Source: JBLHOS01 sp047623825 (lineage in GTDB: Bacteria; Pseudomonadota; Alphaproteobacteria; Rhodobacterales; Rhodobacteraceae). Taken from it: a stretch of DNA of 64,000 bases. The notes under the pieces are model-generated. The model did no database searches. It saw only the letters and a list, made by a program, of their open reading frames with translations, and was not told the origin of the DNA. The stretch covers positions 62,001 to 126,000 of the forward strand of contig JBLHOS010000001.1 in NCBI GenBank assembly GCA_047623825.1. The letters are read 5' to 3'. The translations under genes were made by a program, and so were the position numbers. Positions 1-9,015 of the stretch are shown one piece after another (position 1 is the first letter of the stretch; every line of letters begins with the position of its first letter).

Positions 1-455
1 ATCCGCGATTGCGCCAAATCTGCGCGTATGTCGCCGGTGACACGCGCATCCTTGCCGATGATATGCTAGAGACAATGTACGACGCGCGCGGCCGCGGTTT
101 AGCCGCGCCGCAGGTTGGTGAGATGATCCGCGTGTTCGTGATGGATGTGAGCTGGAAAGACGGCACACCTGATCCGATGGTGTTTTTGAACCCTGAGATT
201 GTCGCCCGCTCTGACGACATGGTGACCCGATCTGAGGGCTGCCTGTCGATCCCTGGCGTGTTGGCTGCTGTTGCGCGACCGGCACAGATCACTGTCAGTT
301 GGATGGATTTGGAGGGGGTGCGCTGGGCGCAGGCCTTTGACGGGTTCGCCGCGGCCTGTATCCAGCATGAGATCGATCATCTCGATGGGGTTTTGACCTT
401 TGATCGAGTTGATCCTGCGCAGCGCGCCAAGCTTGAGGCCGAATATGACGGTTAG
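1..455 (+). CDS. def: peptide deformylase (5' end outside window)
   Basis: Removes the N-formyl group from nascent proteins as they leave the ribosome. The window opens inside the gene: the frame is open from base 3 and reads PRLRQIC, the segment that in this family follows a W-P-D motif near the N terminus. The TTG at 9 is therefore probably not the true start, and only about 10-15 residues are missing. All three family motifs are intact: GRGLAAPQ (motif 1), EGCLS (Cys metal ligand) and QHEIDH (two His ligands and the catalytic Glu). The 3' end overlaps the next gene by 11 bases, suggesting translational coupling in a def-def-like-fmt operon. Confidence 0.93.
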   Translation, partial: PRLRQICAYVAGDTRILADDMLETMYDARGRGLAAPQVGEMIRVFVMDVSWKDGTPDPMVFLNPEIVARSDDMVTRSEGCLSIPGVLAAVARPAQITVSWMDLEGVRWAQAFDGFAAACIQHEIDHLDGVLTFDRVDPAQRAKLEAEYDG

Positions 456-939
456 ATCGTTTGTGATGTGGCCAGATCCGCGACTGGGTCGGATCGCCGC
501 TGAGGTGGATGCGGTGACCGATGAGGTCCGCGCGATCTGGGACGATATGATCGACACAATGGAGGCGATGCCCGGCGTCGGGTTGGCCGCAGTGCAAATT
601 GGTGTGATGCAGCGACTGGCGGTTGTGGACGCATCCGACAATCGCGGGCAGGCGATCCGTATGGCCAATCCGCTGATCTTGCATTCCAGCGTTGAGTTAC
701 GCGGCCATCCAGAGGCAAGCCCGAACCTGCCCGGCGTCAGCGCCGAGATCAAACGCCCGCGCGCGGTGACTGTGACCTATATGGATGAAACCGGCATGCA
801 GGTACGCAAGGATCTGGTGGGCCTTTGGGCGACATCGGTGCAGCATCAGATCGACCATCTGAATGGCAAGATGTACTTTGACCGGCTAAGTAAGATGAAG
901 CGTGATATATTGCTGCGCAAGGCAAGGAAACGCGCATGA
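445..939 (+). CDS. peptide deformylase-like protein, catalytic motifs degenerate
   Basis: A second deformylase-fold protein of 164 residues. The ATG at 445 lies inside the end of def and gives the expected N terminus ([10 protein letters not shown]). Motif 1 is kept (GVGLAAVQ). Motif 2, normally EGCLS, reads EASPN, so the metal-binding cysteine is gone. Motif 3, normally HEXXH, reads HQIDH, so the catalytic glutamate is glutamine, although both histidines remain. From family knowledge these losses should abolish ordinary deformylase activity; that it is non-catalytic is inference. It overlaps fmt by 4 bases (ATGA) and sits between def and fmt, so a role tied to formyl-methionine handling or ribosome binding is plausible but not shown. 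Confidence 0.85.
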   Translation: MTVRSFVMWPDPRLGRIAAEVDAVTDEVRAIWDDMIDTMEAMPGVGLAAVQIGVMQRLAVVDASDNRGQAIRMANPLILHSSVELRGHPEASPNLPGVSAEIKRPRAVTVTYMDETGMQVRKDLVGLWATSVQHQIDHLNGKMYFDRLSKMKRDILLRKARKRA

Positions 940-1847
940 GACTGGTTTTCATGGGCACGCCAGAGTTCTCAGTGCCGGTGCTGGAGGCACTGGTTGGGGC
1001 GGGCCATGATGTCGCGGCTGTCTATTGCCAGCCGCCGCGCCCAGCTGGACGTGGCAAAAAGGATCGGCCAAGCCCGGTGCAGGCCCGCGCTGAGGCATTG
1101 GGACTGACAGTACGCCATCCAACCTCATTGAAAACAGCTGACCAGCAGGCGGAATTTGCAGCGTTTGGGGCTGATATCGCTGTCGTAGTGGCTTACGGTC
1201 TAATCTTGCCGCTGGCAGTGCTGAGTACGCCTCAATTGGGGTGCCTGAATATCCATGCCAGCCTATTACCACGCTGGCGCGGGGCCGCACCGATCCACCG
1301 TGCGATTATGGCGGGTGATACAAAAACCGGCGTGTGCATCATGCAGATGGAGCAGGGGCTGGACACTGGGCCGGTGCTGTTGCGAAAGGAGATCGCGATT
1401 GCACCCGGTGACACCACGCAAGCCCTGCACGACCGGCTAAGCATATTGGGTGCTGTGACCATCCTTGAGGCATTGGCGCATCTGCCCAAGTTGACGCCCC
1501 AGACCCAGCCAGAGCGCGGCGTTACCTATGCATCAAAGATCGACAAGTCTGAGGCGCAAATCGATTGGACTCGCCCGGCCATCGAGATTGACCGCCAAAT
1601 TCGCGGATTATCGCCGTTCCCCGGTGCGTGGACCAACCTGCATGGTAAGCGTCTAAAGCTGCTGGCAAGCCGGGTTAATGCGGTCACAGGCACGCCCGGA
1701 TCTGTGATAGACGGCTTGAAAATCGCCTGCGGCGACGTAGCTGTAGAAATAACAGAAGTTCAATTGGAAGGCAGAGGCCGCCAAGACGCGATCAGCTTTT
1801 TGCGCGGCACGCCTATATCCCCCGGCACTATTTTAGGAGCGACATGA
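936..1847 (+). CDS. fmt: methionyl-tRNA formyltransferase
   Basis: Transfers a formyl group from 10-formyl-tetrahydrofolate to Met-tRNA(fMet), giving the initiator tRNA. The protein is 303 residues, normal for the family. The N-terminal formyltransferase domain carries the catalytic Asn105 and His107 in NIHASLLP, the SLLP folate-binding segment, and Asp143 in GLDTGPVL. The C-terminal tRNA-binding domain follows from about residue 200. It overlaps the deformylase-like gene upstream and the small membrane protein downstream by 4 bases each, so the four genes probably share one transcript. Confidence 0.97.
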   Translation: MRLVFMGTPEFSVPVLEALVGAGHDVAAVYCQPPRPAGRGKKDRPSPVQARAEALGLTVRHPTSLKTADQQAEFAAFGADIAVVVAYGLILPLAVLSTPQLGCLNIHASLLPRWRGAAPIHRAIMAGDTKTGVCIMQMEQGLDTGPVLLRKEIAIAPGDTTQALHDRLSILGAVTILEALAHLPKLTPQTQPERGVTYASKIDKSEAQIDWTRPAIEIDRQIRGLSPFPGAWTNLHGKRLKLLASRVNAVTGTPGSVIDGLKIACGDVAVEITEVQLEGRGRQDAISFLRGTPISPGTILGAT

Positions 1848-2104
1848 TGGGTTTCTTTGCATTTTTCGGGTCGCTTATGATTGGCGGTATTATCGGTGTT
1901 CTGTTTGAGCGATGGGGCCTGACGCATAATGGCGTGATCGCCTCAGTCTTACTGTCGCTGGGTGCTGTGATCGCCCTGTTCATGCTGCGCGTGATGTTTG
2001 GGCTAAGCTTTGGCAGCCCCGGTTTGGACGCGATCATTGGCGCGGCGGCGGCGCTGATATTACTACCGATTGATCCGATTTGGCGTCGCGGCGGGCGTAA
2101 GTAG
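1844..2104 (+). CDS. small membrane protein of unknown function
   Basis: An 86-residue protein dominated by three hydrophobic stretches (about residues 3-20, 29-50 and 60-77) with a basic tail WRRGGRK. The glycine-rich first segment ([17 protein letters not shown]) recalls small inner-membrane proteins but I cannot assign a family. It starts at ATG 1844, overlapping the fmt stop by 4 bases; a second ATG follows at 1847. The coupling implies co-expression with fmt but says little about function. Confidence 0.75.
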   Translation: MMGFFAFFGSLMIGGIIGVLFERWGLTHNGVIASVLLSLGAVIALFMLRVMFGLSFGSPGLDAIIGAAAALILLPIDPIWRRGGRK

Positions 2105-2136
2105 CGGCCCGCAGCGACCTGAATTTTCGGCACGCA

Positions 2137-2844
2137 TTAAATCTCGACGCGAACCTCATGCATCCATAGTTTGGCTGGGCGCGACAGCATAAAGACAACC
2201 ACATCAGCCAAATCATCAGGTTCGGTGAAAATATGGTTTGGTACATCTTCACCGGCTTTGGCGAACATGCCGGTATTGGTGCCACTTTGATAAAGGCCTG
2301 CGACCCGCACGCCGGTGCCAGCCTCATCCTGTTTCAGCACATCGGTAAAGCCGCGCACGCCATATTTAGTGGCGGTATAAACCGATTGTCCTGCTTGGGC
2401 GACGACCCCGGATTTTGAGGCAATATTCAGGATTATGCCCTCAGCCTGCGCGCGCAAAACCGGCAACATGTGCCGTGTCAGCTGCATTAGCGCAATCAGA
2501 TTGGTCTGGACGGTGGCCACCAATATATCAGCGTCGATCGTGTCCAATGGGCCAGTTTTGTGCCAGATGCCGGCATTGTTGATCAAGATATCAATGCCGC
2601 CGAAATCGGCGATGATGGCATGCGCCATGGTATCCAGCACTGCGGTGTCGGTCAGATCAACGGCATAGGCGCGCGTGACCTCTGCCCCTTGGGAGAGGCA
2701 GTCGGCAACCGTGGCCGCCAACCTGTCTGGGTCACGGCCCAAGATTGCCAGTTTGCACCCCTGAGCGGCCAGTTTGAGGCAGATATGTTTGCCGATGCCA
2801 TCGCTGCCGCCGGTGACAACGACGGTTTTACCTTTGAGTTGCAT
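2137..2844 (-). CDS. short-chain dehydrogenase/reductase
   Basis: A classical SDR of 235 residues. The Rossmann motif TGGSDGIG lies at about residues 11-18, the NNAG motif at about 90, and the catalytic Ser/Tyr/Lys set appears as NIASKSG and the later YTATK. The frame is open further upstream, but the ATG at 2844 puts MQLKGKTVVVTGG exactly at the usual N terminus. Substrate cannot be read from the sequence; NAD(P)(H)-dependent oxidation or reduction of an alcohol or ketone is the family reaction. It follows rnhA on the same strand after a 43-base gap. Confidence 0.88.
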   Translation of the reverse strand: MQLKGKTVVVTGGSDGIGKHICLKLAAQGCKLAILGRDPDRLAATVADCLSQGAEVTRAYAVDLTDTAVLDTMAHAIIADFGGIDILINNAGIWHKTGPLDTIDADILVATVQTNLIALMQLTRHMLPVLRAQAEGIILNIASKSGVVAQAGQSVYTATKYGVRGFTDVLKQDEAGTGVRVAGLYQSGTNTGMFAKAGEDVPNHIFTEPDDLADVVVFMLSRPAKLWMHEVRVEI

Positions 2845-2887
2845 GAGGGGGTCCTTATTTAAAGTTCTGTGTCGCGCCTGTCGCGCC

Positions 2888-3340
2888 TTAGGGCTTAAAC
2901 GGGGCCATTCCGGCGCGCGCCAACTCATCCGCGCGTTCATTCTCGGCGTGGCCCGCGTGGCCTTTGACCCATTTCCACGTCACGCTGTGGCGGGTCTGCG
3001 CCAGCTCCAAACGCTTCCACAACTCATCGTTTTTGACGGGTTTATTGGTAGAGGTTTTCCAGCCACGGCGCTTCCAGTTGTGGATCCACTCTGTGATCCC
3101 ACCTTTGACATAGGCGCTGTCGGTGATGATTGTGATGGTGCTGGGCTTTTCCAACGCCTCAAGCGCGTGGATTGCAGCCAGAAGCTCCATCCGGTTATTG
3201 GTTGTGTGTGCCTCGCCGCCCTTCAGCTCTCGTTGCTTGACGACGGTATTGCCGTCGCGGGCAATCATCAGAGCACCCCATCCGCCCGGACCGGGATTTC
3301 CCGAACACGCACCGTCGGTATAGGCAAATAAATCAGGCAT
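2888..3340 (-). CDS. rnhA: ribonuclease HI
   Basis: Cuts the RNA strand of RNA-DNA hybrids, for example R-loops and primers. The 150-residue protein has the four acidic catalytic residues in their usual contexts: Asp9 in YTDG, Glu52 in NRMELLA, Asp74 in ITDSAY and Asp138 in ERADELA. The basic protrusion ([10 protein letters not shown]) that grips the hybrid is also present. The start overlaps the stop of the upstream methyltransferase by 8 bases, so the two are likely coupled. Confidence 0.97.
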   Translation of the reverse strand: MPDLFAYTDGACSGNPGPGGWGALMIARDGNTVVKQRELKGGEAHTTNNRMELLAAIHALEALEKPSTITIITDSAYVKGGITEWIHNWKRRGWKTSTNKPVKNDELWKRLELAQTRHSVTWKWVKGHAGHAENERADELARAGMAPFKP

Positions 3341-3920
3341 GGGCGGTGATCACGATCCAAGGTTCGACATCGCCCGCAAGGCCGAGGTCTTCGCCAAATT
3401 GGCGGGTTATGGCGGTAAAACCGGCCTCTGTCAGAAGCACGGTCAGCTCAGCATCAGAATAATAGGCGTAAAAGCGTCCCAGTGTATCGCGCGCTTGACC
3501 AGATCCCAGTTTCATACCCAGATGCAAAAGGCCACTCGGCCGCAGCGCGCGGTGCAGAGCAGCCAGATGGCGCCGAAAGTCGGTCTTGGTGGCGTGCAAA
3601 AGGCTGAAATTGGCCCATATGGCATCAAATGCGGCCAGTTCGGTCACATCATCAAAGGTACCTAACTTGGTTGGAACGCCCTTTGATCGGGCGATTTCAA
3701 TGAATTCAGGCGTCGGGTCGAGCCCAAGGACATTGTGACCTGCTGCTATCATCTGCGCGGCGGTAGTGCCCGGGCCGCACCCAAGATCAAGGATATCGGC
3801 GGCGGGCGGCAGCGCGTCCAGAAACGCCTGAAACACAGGGTCGTGGCGCGCGCCGGTGTTCAGCTTGAGATATTCGCTCGCACGCTTGGAATAGGTGGCG
3901 ATGGTTTTTGGGTCGGTCAT
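3333..3920 (-). CDS. class I SAM-dependent methyltransferase
   Basis: A 195-residue methyltransferase. The SAM-binding motif I reads [15 protein letters not shown] near residue 43, motif II acidic Asp is in GLDPTPEF, and a [11 protein letters not shown] segment matches the later motif IV. The substrate is not apparent. ATG 3920 was chosen because it overlaps the upstream DUF3429 stop by 4 bases and gives a normal N terminus; the open frame upstream is antisense-like sequence belonging to that gene. Part of a tightly overlapping run with rnhA. Confidence 0.85.
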   Translation of the reverse strand: MTDPKTIATYSKRASEYLKLNTGARHDPVFQAFLDALPPAADILDLGCGPGTTAAQMIAAGHNVLGLDPTPEFIEIARSKGVPTKLGTFDDVTELAAFDAIWANFSLLHATKTDFRRHLAALHRALRPSGLLHLGMKLGSGQARDTLGRFYAYYSDAELTVLLTEAGFTAITRQFGEDLGLAGDVEPWIVITAHA

Positions 3921-4369
3921 AGCCAAACCGTAATGGCCAGACAGGCCGTGACAATTGAGGTCAAAAGTACCCGGAGCTGTAGCCACCATGCAGGTGCCAG
4001 CCCTTGGTTCCAAAACATCCAATCTAGCGCCAGCAGGCCAATAAAACCCGCCAAAAGCGATAGGGCCGCAGAGGTTGGGCCGCCACCCGTCATGAAAAAC
4101 GCCCAAAGCGCTGGAAGCGTTGAGAGAGCATAGCCTGTGGCCGCAACAGCGCCGGTGGCCTTGGTCGCAAACCCCCAAAGTACGCCGGACATGAAGCTGA
4201 GGATGATTGCGCCATAGAAGATCTGCACATAAGGCCCGACAAAACGCGGGCCCAGGTTGGCGCCGCCCCAGCTTTGTAATGTGGGCGACAGATAGGTCGC
4301 GGCACCCCAGACAAATGGGATCAGGCCAGCAAGGCCAAGGATCAAGGCGGAGCGGGGAATTTTGCGCAT
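3917..4369 (-). CDS. DUF3429 membrane protein
   Basis: A 150-residue integral membrane protein with about five hydrophobic segments. The opening PRSALILGLAGLIPFVWGA, the central YGAIILSFMSGVLWGFA and the tail of hydrophobic helices resemble the DUF3429 family, whose function is unknown. It sits six bases downstream of a LysE-type exporter and overlaps the methyltransferase that follows by 4 bases. Confidence 0.78.
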   Translation of the reverse strand: MRKIPRSALILGLAGLIPFVWGAATYLSPTLQSWGGANLGPRFVGPYVQIFYGAIILSFMSGVLWGFATKATGAVAATGYALSTLPALWAFFMTGGGPTSAALSLLAGFIGLLALDWMFWNQGLAPAWWLQLRVLLTSIVTACLAITVWL

Positions 4370-4375
4370 GATTGT

Positions 4376-4990
4376 TCAGAGCCTCTCTAGTGCCAGACGA
4401 CCGGCGAGGGCTGCAAATATGGCTGCAAAGCTACGGTTGAGCCAGCGCATAGTCCGCGCACTTTCCAACAATCTCGCACGCGCTGTCGCAGCAAAGACGC
4501 CATAAAATACAAAAACCGCGAAGGTCATGATCATGAAAATACCGCCCAGCAACGTCATCTCTTGGGTAACGGTTTGTGGTGTCCCAGACAGGAACGGTGG
4601 CAGCAGGGCCAGAAAGAAGATTGACAGCTTGGGGTTCAAAATGTTGATTAGCGCTCCCCTTCGCGCAATGCGCCATGTGCTGTCCGTGGTTGCGTTGGGT
4701 CGGATCGACAACGCCCCGTCAGATTTTAGCACCTGCCACGCCAGATAAAGCAAATAGGTGACACCCGCGAATTTCACGACATTGAATAACATCGCACTGG
4801 TGTGCAGGACCGCTGCAACTCCCAAGATTGCTGCCAGCAGATGTGGGACAATCCCGACGGTACAGCCAAAGGCCGCCGCGATCGCCGCGCGCCGACCTTG
4901 GCCAAGACCAAGCGCCAGCGTGTAGATCACGCCGGTGCCCGGTGCGATCACAACGATAAGCGCGGTCAGAAGAAATTGAACAGAGATCAT
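4376..4990 (-). CDS. LysE/RhtB-family exporter (copy 2 of tandem pair)
   Basis: A 204-residue inner-membrane exporter of the LysE/RhtB superfamily, which moves amino acids or small metabolites out of the cell. The N-terminal family signature is visible as VIAPGTGVIYTLALGLGQG, followed by six hydrophobic segments and the conserved INILNPKLSIFFLALLPPF region. It is a diverged tandem duplicate of the gene immediately upstream, sharing the GxGVxYTLxxGLxQG and NPKxSxFFLALLPPFLSG motifs, and overlaps it by 4 bases. The exported substrate is unknown. Confidence 0.9.
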   Translation of the reverse strand: MISVQFLLTALIVVIAPGTGVIYTLALGLGQGRRAAIAAAFGCTVGIVPHLLAAILGVAAVLHTSAMLFNVVKFAGVTYLLYLAWQVLKSDGALSIRPNATTDSTWRIARRGALINILNPKLSIFFLALLPPFLSGTPQTVTQEMTLLGGIFMIMTFAVFVFYGVFAATARARLLESARTMRWLNRSFAAIFAALAGRLALERL

Positions 4991-5601
4991 GAGCGTGCCA
5001 ATGCCAGATTAAGGCCGAGACCTGCAAAAATGGCTGCAACACCGCGATTGATCCAGCGCATCGCCGCTTGACTGGCCAAGAACCTGTCCCGCGCAGCAGA
5101 TGCAAAAAAGCCGTAGCAAAGACAATTAATCAAGCAAATCGACATGAAGGTTCCGCCATAGGCCAACATCTCAATCGTGGCGGTATCTGGATTACCGGAC
5201 AGAAACGGTGGCAAGAGCGCCAGAAAAAATAGCGACACTTTGGGGTTTAGCAGGTTGACCAACGCCGCACGCAAAAACGCGCGACCAAAGCCTATCTCGA
5301 TACGGTCTGCGGTTACCTGCAGGGGACCACTGCGTTTCAGGGCCGAGTATGCGAGATAAAGCAGATAGGCTGCGCACAGATATTTTAGCATCGCAAAGGC
5401 CAGTACGCTGGTGTGCAGAAACGCCGCCAGACCAAGGGTCGCGACCAGAATATGCGGGGCAATGCCAAGAACGAGACCAATGGATGTCGCGACAACGGCG
5501 CGCTGACCCTGATTCAGCCCAACCGAAAGCGTATAGAGCACGGCGGGCCCCGGCGCGATAATCACCAGTATGGCGGTCAGGATGAATGGAATTGAGATCA
5601 T
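4987..5601 (-). CDS. LysE/RhtB-family exporter (copy 1 of tandem pair)
   Basis: A 204-residue LysE/RhtB-type exporter with the signature IIAPGPAVLYTLSVGLNQG and the conserved LLNPKVSLFFLALLPPF segment. I chose ATG 5601; a GTG lies one codon earlier at 5604. The ATG shares a base with the present stop of the upstream decayed gene (TGATG), while that gene's ancestral stop at 5605-5607 would leave the GTG free. The partner copy follows with a 4-base overlap. Confidence 0.9.
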   Translation of the reverse strand: MISIPFILTAILVIIAPGPAVLYTLSVGLNQGQRAVVATSIGLVLGIAPHILVATLGLAAFLHTSVLAFAMLKYLCAAYLLYLAYSALKRSGPLQVTADRIEIGFGRAFLRAALVNLLNPKVSLFFLALLPPFLSGNPDTATIEMLAYGGTFMSICLINCLCYGFFASAARDRFLASQAAMRWINRGVAAIFAGLGLNLALARS

Positions 5602-6101
5602 CACCTAATCCATGCGCCGAACGATGTTCGGGTAATCAAGGGCAACGTCCCGATCATCCAGCTCCAGCACTGCTGAGAACCCAGTTCGAAATCCCTGATA
5701 AAGATAGCGATGCGCACCAGGACAGGTGTAGCGCTGGGTGGCGCGTCGGGTCTGCAGGGTGGCCGCATCGATACAAAGTGCGTTGATGTTTGCCGACTGA
5801 TCGCCAGTGTGTTGGTGAACGGCGTGGCCGAGATATCTGGTTCAAGGCACCCCTGAAGATGGGGCAGCTGCGATCCGTCCGGAGTTATCCACTGGCCGGG
5901 ATTTTGGGCGATCAGATCCATCGTGGAGCTTTGCGCCGTCAAAATGCTGACCGTGCGGGTGTGACGATCTGGCCCCACGGTTATTTGGTATGACAACCCG
6001 CCATCACCATCAATGATAACGCCGTGGGCTGTCTGGCCGTCCCAAGACACATGTTGCAGGCCTGTTCGGTCCCAACTCGTGCACCGCGAGATATCGGTCA
6101 T
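5601..6101 (-). pseudogene. putative glycolipid-binding family protein, deletion and frameshift
   Basis: The N-terminal two thirds match the putative glycolipid-binding family (PF06475), ending in the family hallmark GCLEPDISATPFTNTLAI. After that the reading frame carries unrelated sequence (QTSTHFVSMRPPC...). The expected continuation is in another frame of the same strand: it reads DQSANINALCIDAATLQTRR, then QRYT and FRTGFSAVLELDD, and ends with DYPNIVRRMD and its own TAG at 5605-5607. Relative to the family about eight codons (roughly IRRLGLRPG) are missing at the junction near 5795-5805, so this looks like a small out-of-frame deletion of some 23-25 bases. It overlaps ispH by 4 bases upstream. 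Confidence 0.8.
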
Positions 6102-7048
6102 GCAGGTTCCCGCAGAACGCGTGGCACCTTGAATTCAACATTTTCAACGGCGGTCTCAACAATTTCTTCGGTCAGGTCATAGCGATCGCGGAACGCCTGA
6201 ATAACCTCATTTATCAAAATCTCAGGGGCTGATGCACCTGCCGTGATCCCGATTGAGGTGATCCCGTCCAGTGCGCGCCAGTCGATATCTGAGGCGCGCT
6301 GCACCAGTTGGGAATATTTGCAGCCAGCGCGCGCACCGACCTCTACCAAGCGCTTTGAGTTTGAGGAGTTGGGCGCGCCGACGACTAGCATCGCGTCGGT
6401 CTTTGGTGCCATGGCTTTGACGGCCTCTTGGCGATTGGTGGTGGCGTAACAGATGTCTTCTTTGTGCGGCCCGACGATGGTGGGAAACCGGGCATGCAGG
6501 GCCGCGACAACCTCAGCGGTGTCGTCCACCGATAGGGTGGTCTGGGTGATATAGGCTAGTTTCGCCGGGTCGCGTGGCGACAGATCGGCCACATCATTGG
6601 CGGTCTCAACCAAAAGCACCTCACCCTCAGGCAATTGGCCCATTGTGCCGACAGTCTCTGGGTGTCCGGCATGGCCGATCATGACCATCTGAAGGTTGTT
6701 GTCAGCGTGGCGCTGCGCCTCAATATGGACCTTGGAGACCAGCGGGCAGGTGGCATCAACAAAGATCATCTGACGCCGGGCCGCCTCAGCCGGGATCGCC
6801 TTGGGTACGCCGTGGGCTGAAAAGATCACCGGGCGATCATCGGGGCACTCATCCAGTTCCTCGACAAAGATCGCGCCCTTGGCACGCAGATCATCAACAA
6901 CATATTTATTGTGGACGATTTCGTGGCGGACATAGACCGGCGCCCCCCATTTCAGCAGCGCCATCTCTACGATCTTGATCGCGCGATCAACGCCTGCGCA
7001 AAACCCACGCGGGGCGGCCAGATAAAGGGTCAGCGGTGGCTTGGTCAT
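6098..7048 (-). CDS. ispH: 4-hydroxy-3-methylbut-2-enyl diphosphate reductase
   Basis: Last enzyme of the MEP isoprenoid pathway; an iron-sulfur protein that makes IPP and DMAPP from HMBPP. The protein is 316 residues. The three cluster cysteines are Cys17 (RGFCAGV), Cys101 (ATCPLV) and Cys200 (DICYAT); substrate-binding His42, His79 and His129 are also in place. ATG 7048 is preceded by GGAGAG at good spacing and fits the family N terminus. It is divergent from the cytochrome gene, with 132 bases between the two starts. Confidence 0.97.
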   Translation of the reverse strand: MTKPPLTLYLAAPRGFCAGVDRAIKIVEMALLKWGAPVYVRHEIVHNKYVVDDLRAKGAIFVEELDECPDDRPVIFSAHGVPKAIPAEAARRQMIFVDATCPLVSKVHIEAQRHADNNLQMVMIGHAGHPETVGTMGQLPEGEVLLVETANDVADLSPRDPAKLAYITQTTLSVDDTAEVVAALHARFPTIVGPHKEDICYATTNRQEAVKAMAPKTDAMLVVGAPNSSNSKRLVEVGARAGCKYSQLVQRASDIDWRALDGITSIGITAGASAPEILINEVIQAFRDRYDLTEEIVETAVENVEFKVPRVLREPA

Positions 7049-7180
7049 GGCGCTCTCCGAATTTGATATTAGAAATAAGGCCACAGGGGCAAGAGGTCCA
7101 GCCCCGAGAGCGTGCTTGACCTTCCGGTGGGGGAAGGTGGCAGTGACGCTGAGCAGGAGTCTTGGAGAGGACAATCGAGT

Positions 7181-7657
7181 ATGCGACGACGGAATTTGGT
7201 GGTGCGGGTGACAGGGCTGATTGGTGTGGTTGCGATGGGAATTCTGGTCATTAGTGGTGCTGGAAACGCGCAAAAAAATGCTAGTTTATTGCGCTATGAT
7301 GAGCCTGCGATCATCGCGTTGGGCGCCGAGCTGTACCTGCAAAGCTGTGCCTCATGCCATGGGGCAAACTTGGAAGGCCAAGAGAATTGGCGTGAGCGAG
7401 GCGTGGATCGGTTGATGCTCGCGCCACCCCATGATGCCAATGGCCATACATGGCACCATCCCGATGAATTGCTGATTGCGATCACAACCCTTGGCAGTGC
7501 TGCGGTCATTGGCAACGGATACGAAAGTACGATGATCGGATTTGGTGATACCTTAAGTGAGGCCGACGTGATCGCAATTTTATCCTACATAAAAAGCACA
7601 TGGCCCGATGAGGTTATCGACATGCACAATCAGATCAATGCGGAAGCAAATGGCTGA
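7181..7657 (+). CDS. c-type cytochrome, exported
   Basis: A 158-residue protein with a basic start (MRRRNLVVR), a hydrophobic core and an AxA-type end at SGAGNA, so it should be exported to the periplasm. One haem-attachment site is present, CASCH near residue 60. The later STMIGFG supplies a candidate axial methionine, and [18 protein letters not shown] is the usual C-terminal helix of class I cytochromes c. ATG 7181 was chosen over an in-frame upstream start because it begins the signal peptide. Electron partners are unknown. Confidence 0.9.
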   Translation: MRRRNLVVRVTGLIGVVAMGILVISGAGNAQKNASLLRYDEPAIIALGAELYLQSCASCHGANLEGQENWRERGVDRLMLAPPHDANGHTWHHPDELLIAITTLGSAAVIGNGYESTMIGFGDTLSEADVIAILSYIKSTWPDEVIDMHNQINAEANG

Positions 7658-7733
7658 CCTGATCGCGGGAACGTTGCTTGTGCACGGGCGCCCAAAGCGT
7701 AGGGTAAACCAACATTCCCGATAGCAGATACTT

Positions 7734-8268
7734 ATGTTGATGCCCCGCCAAAAGACCCCCGACTTTAATCTACCACTGGTGGGGGGGCACGTTCGACCTG
7801 TCGACTGACGGCGGCGAGCGCGGCACGGTTGTGTGCTTTTATCGCGGCCTGCATTGTCCGATCTGCGCGACTTATCTCAAAGAGTTGGAGCGCCTGACGC
7901 CAGAGTTCGCAAAGCGCGGCGTAAAGACAGTTGCAGTGAGTTCCGACAGGCAGGACTGGGCTGCGCCTATGGCCGAAAAGATCGGGGCAGAGCATCTGCG
8001 ATTTGCCTACGATCTGGCGCTGGCGCAAGCGCGCGACTGGGGACTTTATATCTCAACCTCGCGCGGTGTGACCTCGATCGGTATTGCGGAGCCTGCGTTG
8101 TTTTCTGAAGCCGGATTGTTTTTGGTGAACCCCGACCAAACGCTGTATTATACGTCTGTTCAGAGTATGCTGATCGTGCGTCCGCATTTCAGCGAATTGC
8201 TGGGTGCGTTGGATTTTGCCATCGACAAGAATTACCCGGCGCGTGGCGAATATACCGGTGCAGTTTAA
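7734..8268 (+). CDS. AhpC/TSA-type peroxiredoxin-like protein, frameshifted in a G7 tract
   Basis: The gene reads MLMPRQKTPDFNLPLVGG from ATG 7734, then stops early at a TGA about 20 bases past the tract because of one extra base in the run of seven G at 7781-7787. With six G the frame continues as GTFDLSTDGGERGTVVCFYRG and onward through HCPIC, the likely redox site, to the TAA at 8268 (about 177 residues). Read as it stands, only a truncated form from GTG 7831 (145 residues) is available, missing the first beta strand. The 3' part matches the peroxiredoxin-like family well (GVTSIGIAEPALFSEAGLFLVNPDQTLY). Sequencing error, slippage or real inactivation cannot be told apart here. Confidence 0.8.
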
Positions 8269-8294
8269 CGCGCGTTTCTCAGCCCAAAATGCAC

Positions 8295-8328
8295 AAAGCC
8301 CCGGTTAGATGCCGGGGCTTTGGTTTTT
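8295..8328 (+). terminator. intrinsic terminator, probably bidirectional
   Basis: A perfect 10-base stem, AAAGCCCCGG (8295-8304) and CCGGGGCTTT (8312-8321), with a 7-base loop and a GGTTTTT tail. It lies between the convergent peroxiredoxin and NYN genes. Confidence 0.88.
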
Positions 8329-8349
8329 GTAGGTGCCGTGGGGATGGCG

Positions 8350-8925
8350 CTAGCTGTCGGCCTCAGCGCTATATTCATGATCATCGGCGCGCGGTTCGCG
8401 TGGAGGGCGACCAATCACGTCCTTCAGTTCTTCTAGCTCAATGAAATTGTCGGCCTGCCGTCGTAGATCATCTGAAATCATCGGCGGTTGCGAGCGAATT
8501 GTTGACACGACCGAGACACGAACCCCCTTGCGTTGTAAGGCAGCGATCAGCGGTTTGAAGTCGCCATCACCCGAAAAGATCACGATATGATCAACAAACG
8601 GAGCGATCTCCATCGCGTCTACGGCCAGCTCAATATCCATGTTGCCTTTGACCTTGCGGCGGCCTTGGCTATCCGTGAATTCCTTGGCCGGTTTGGTCAC
8701 CATGGTGAAGCCGTTGTAATTCAGCCAGTCTACCAAGGGGCGGATCGGCGAATAGTCGTCATTCTCAAGCAAGGCTGTGTAGTAGAAAGCGCGCAGAAGC
8801 TTGCCACGCTGCATGAACTCTTGGCGTAGAAGTTTGTAGTCGATATCAAAAGCCAGCGCCTTCGCTGCGGCGTAAAGATTTGACCCGTCAATAAACAGCG
8901 CGAGCCGTTCGTCTCGATAAAACAT
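8350..8925 (-). CDS. NYN domain protein (LabA/DUF88 family)
   Basis: A 191-residue NYN-domain protein, a PIN-like fold associated with RNA cleavage. Conserved acidic residues appear in LALFIDGSNLY (residue about 14), in GNMDIELAVDAME and in IFSGDGDFKPLI, which match the metal-binding aspartates of the family. The C-terminal tail (PPREPRADDHEYSAEADS) is charged and probably disordered. ATG 8925 was chosen because the family starts just before the FIDGSN motif. The RNA target is unknown. It is divergent from folK, with 90 bases between the starts. Confidence 0.88.
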   Translation of the reverse strand: MFYRDERLALFIDGSNLYAAAKALAFDIDYKLLRQEFMQRGKLLRAFYYTALLENDDYSPIRPLVDWLNYNGFTMVTKPAKEFTDSQGRRKVKGNMDIELAVDAMEIAPFVDHIVIFSGDGDFKPLIAALQRKGVRVSVVSTIRSQPPMISDDLRRQADNFIELEELKDVIGRPPREPRADDHEYSAEADS

Positions 8926-9015
8926 GGTAGACGTCCCGTATTCTGAATGAAACCGCCGACTAAAAATGTGAGTGACTACACCTGTTTGACGACTAGCCTT
9001 GGGAAATAATGTAAA

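Noticed and set aside
2091..2112. GCGGGC/GCCCGC pair at the end of the small membrane protein gene
   Set aside because: Six base pairs in GC-rich coding sequence without a T-run; not enough for a terminator.
7112..7180. Upstream extension of the cytochrome c gene
   Set aside because: The extra 23 residues lack a start context and would place polar sequence before the signal peptide that begins at 7181.
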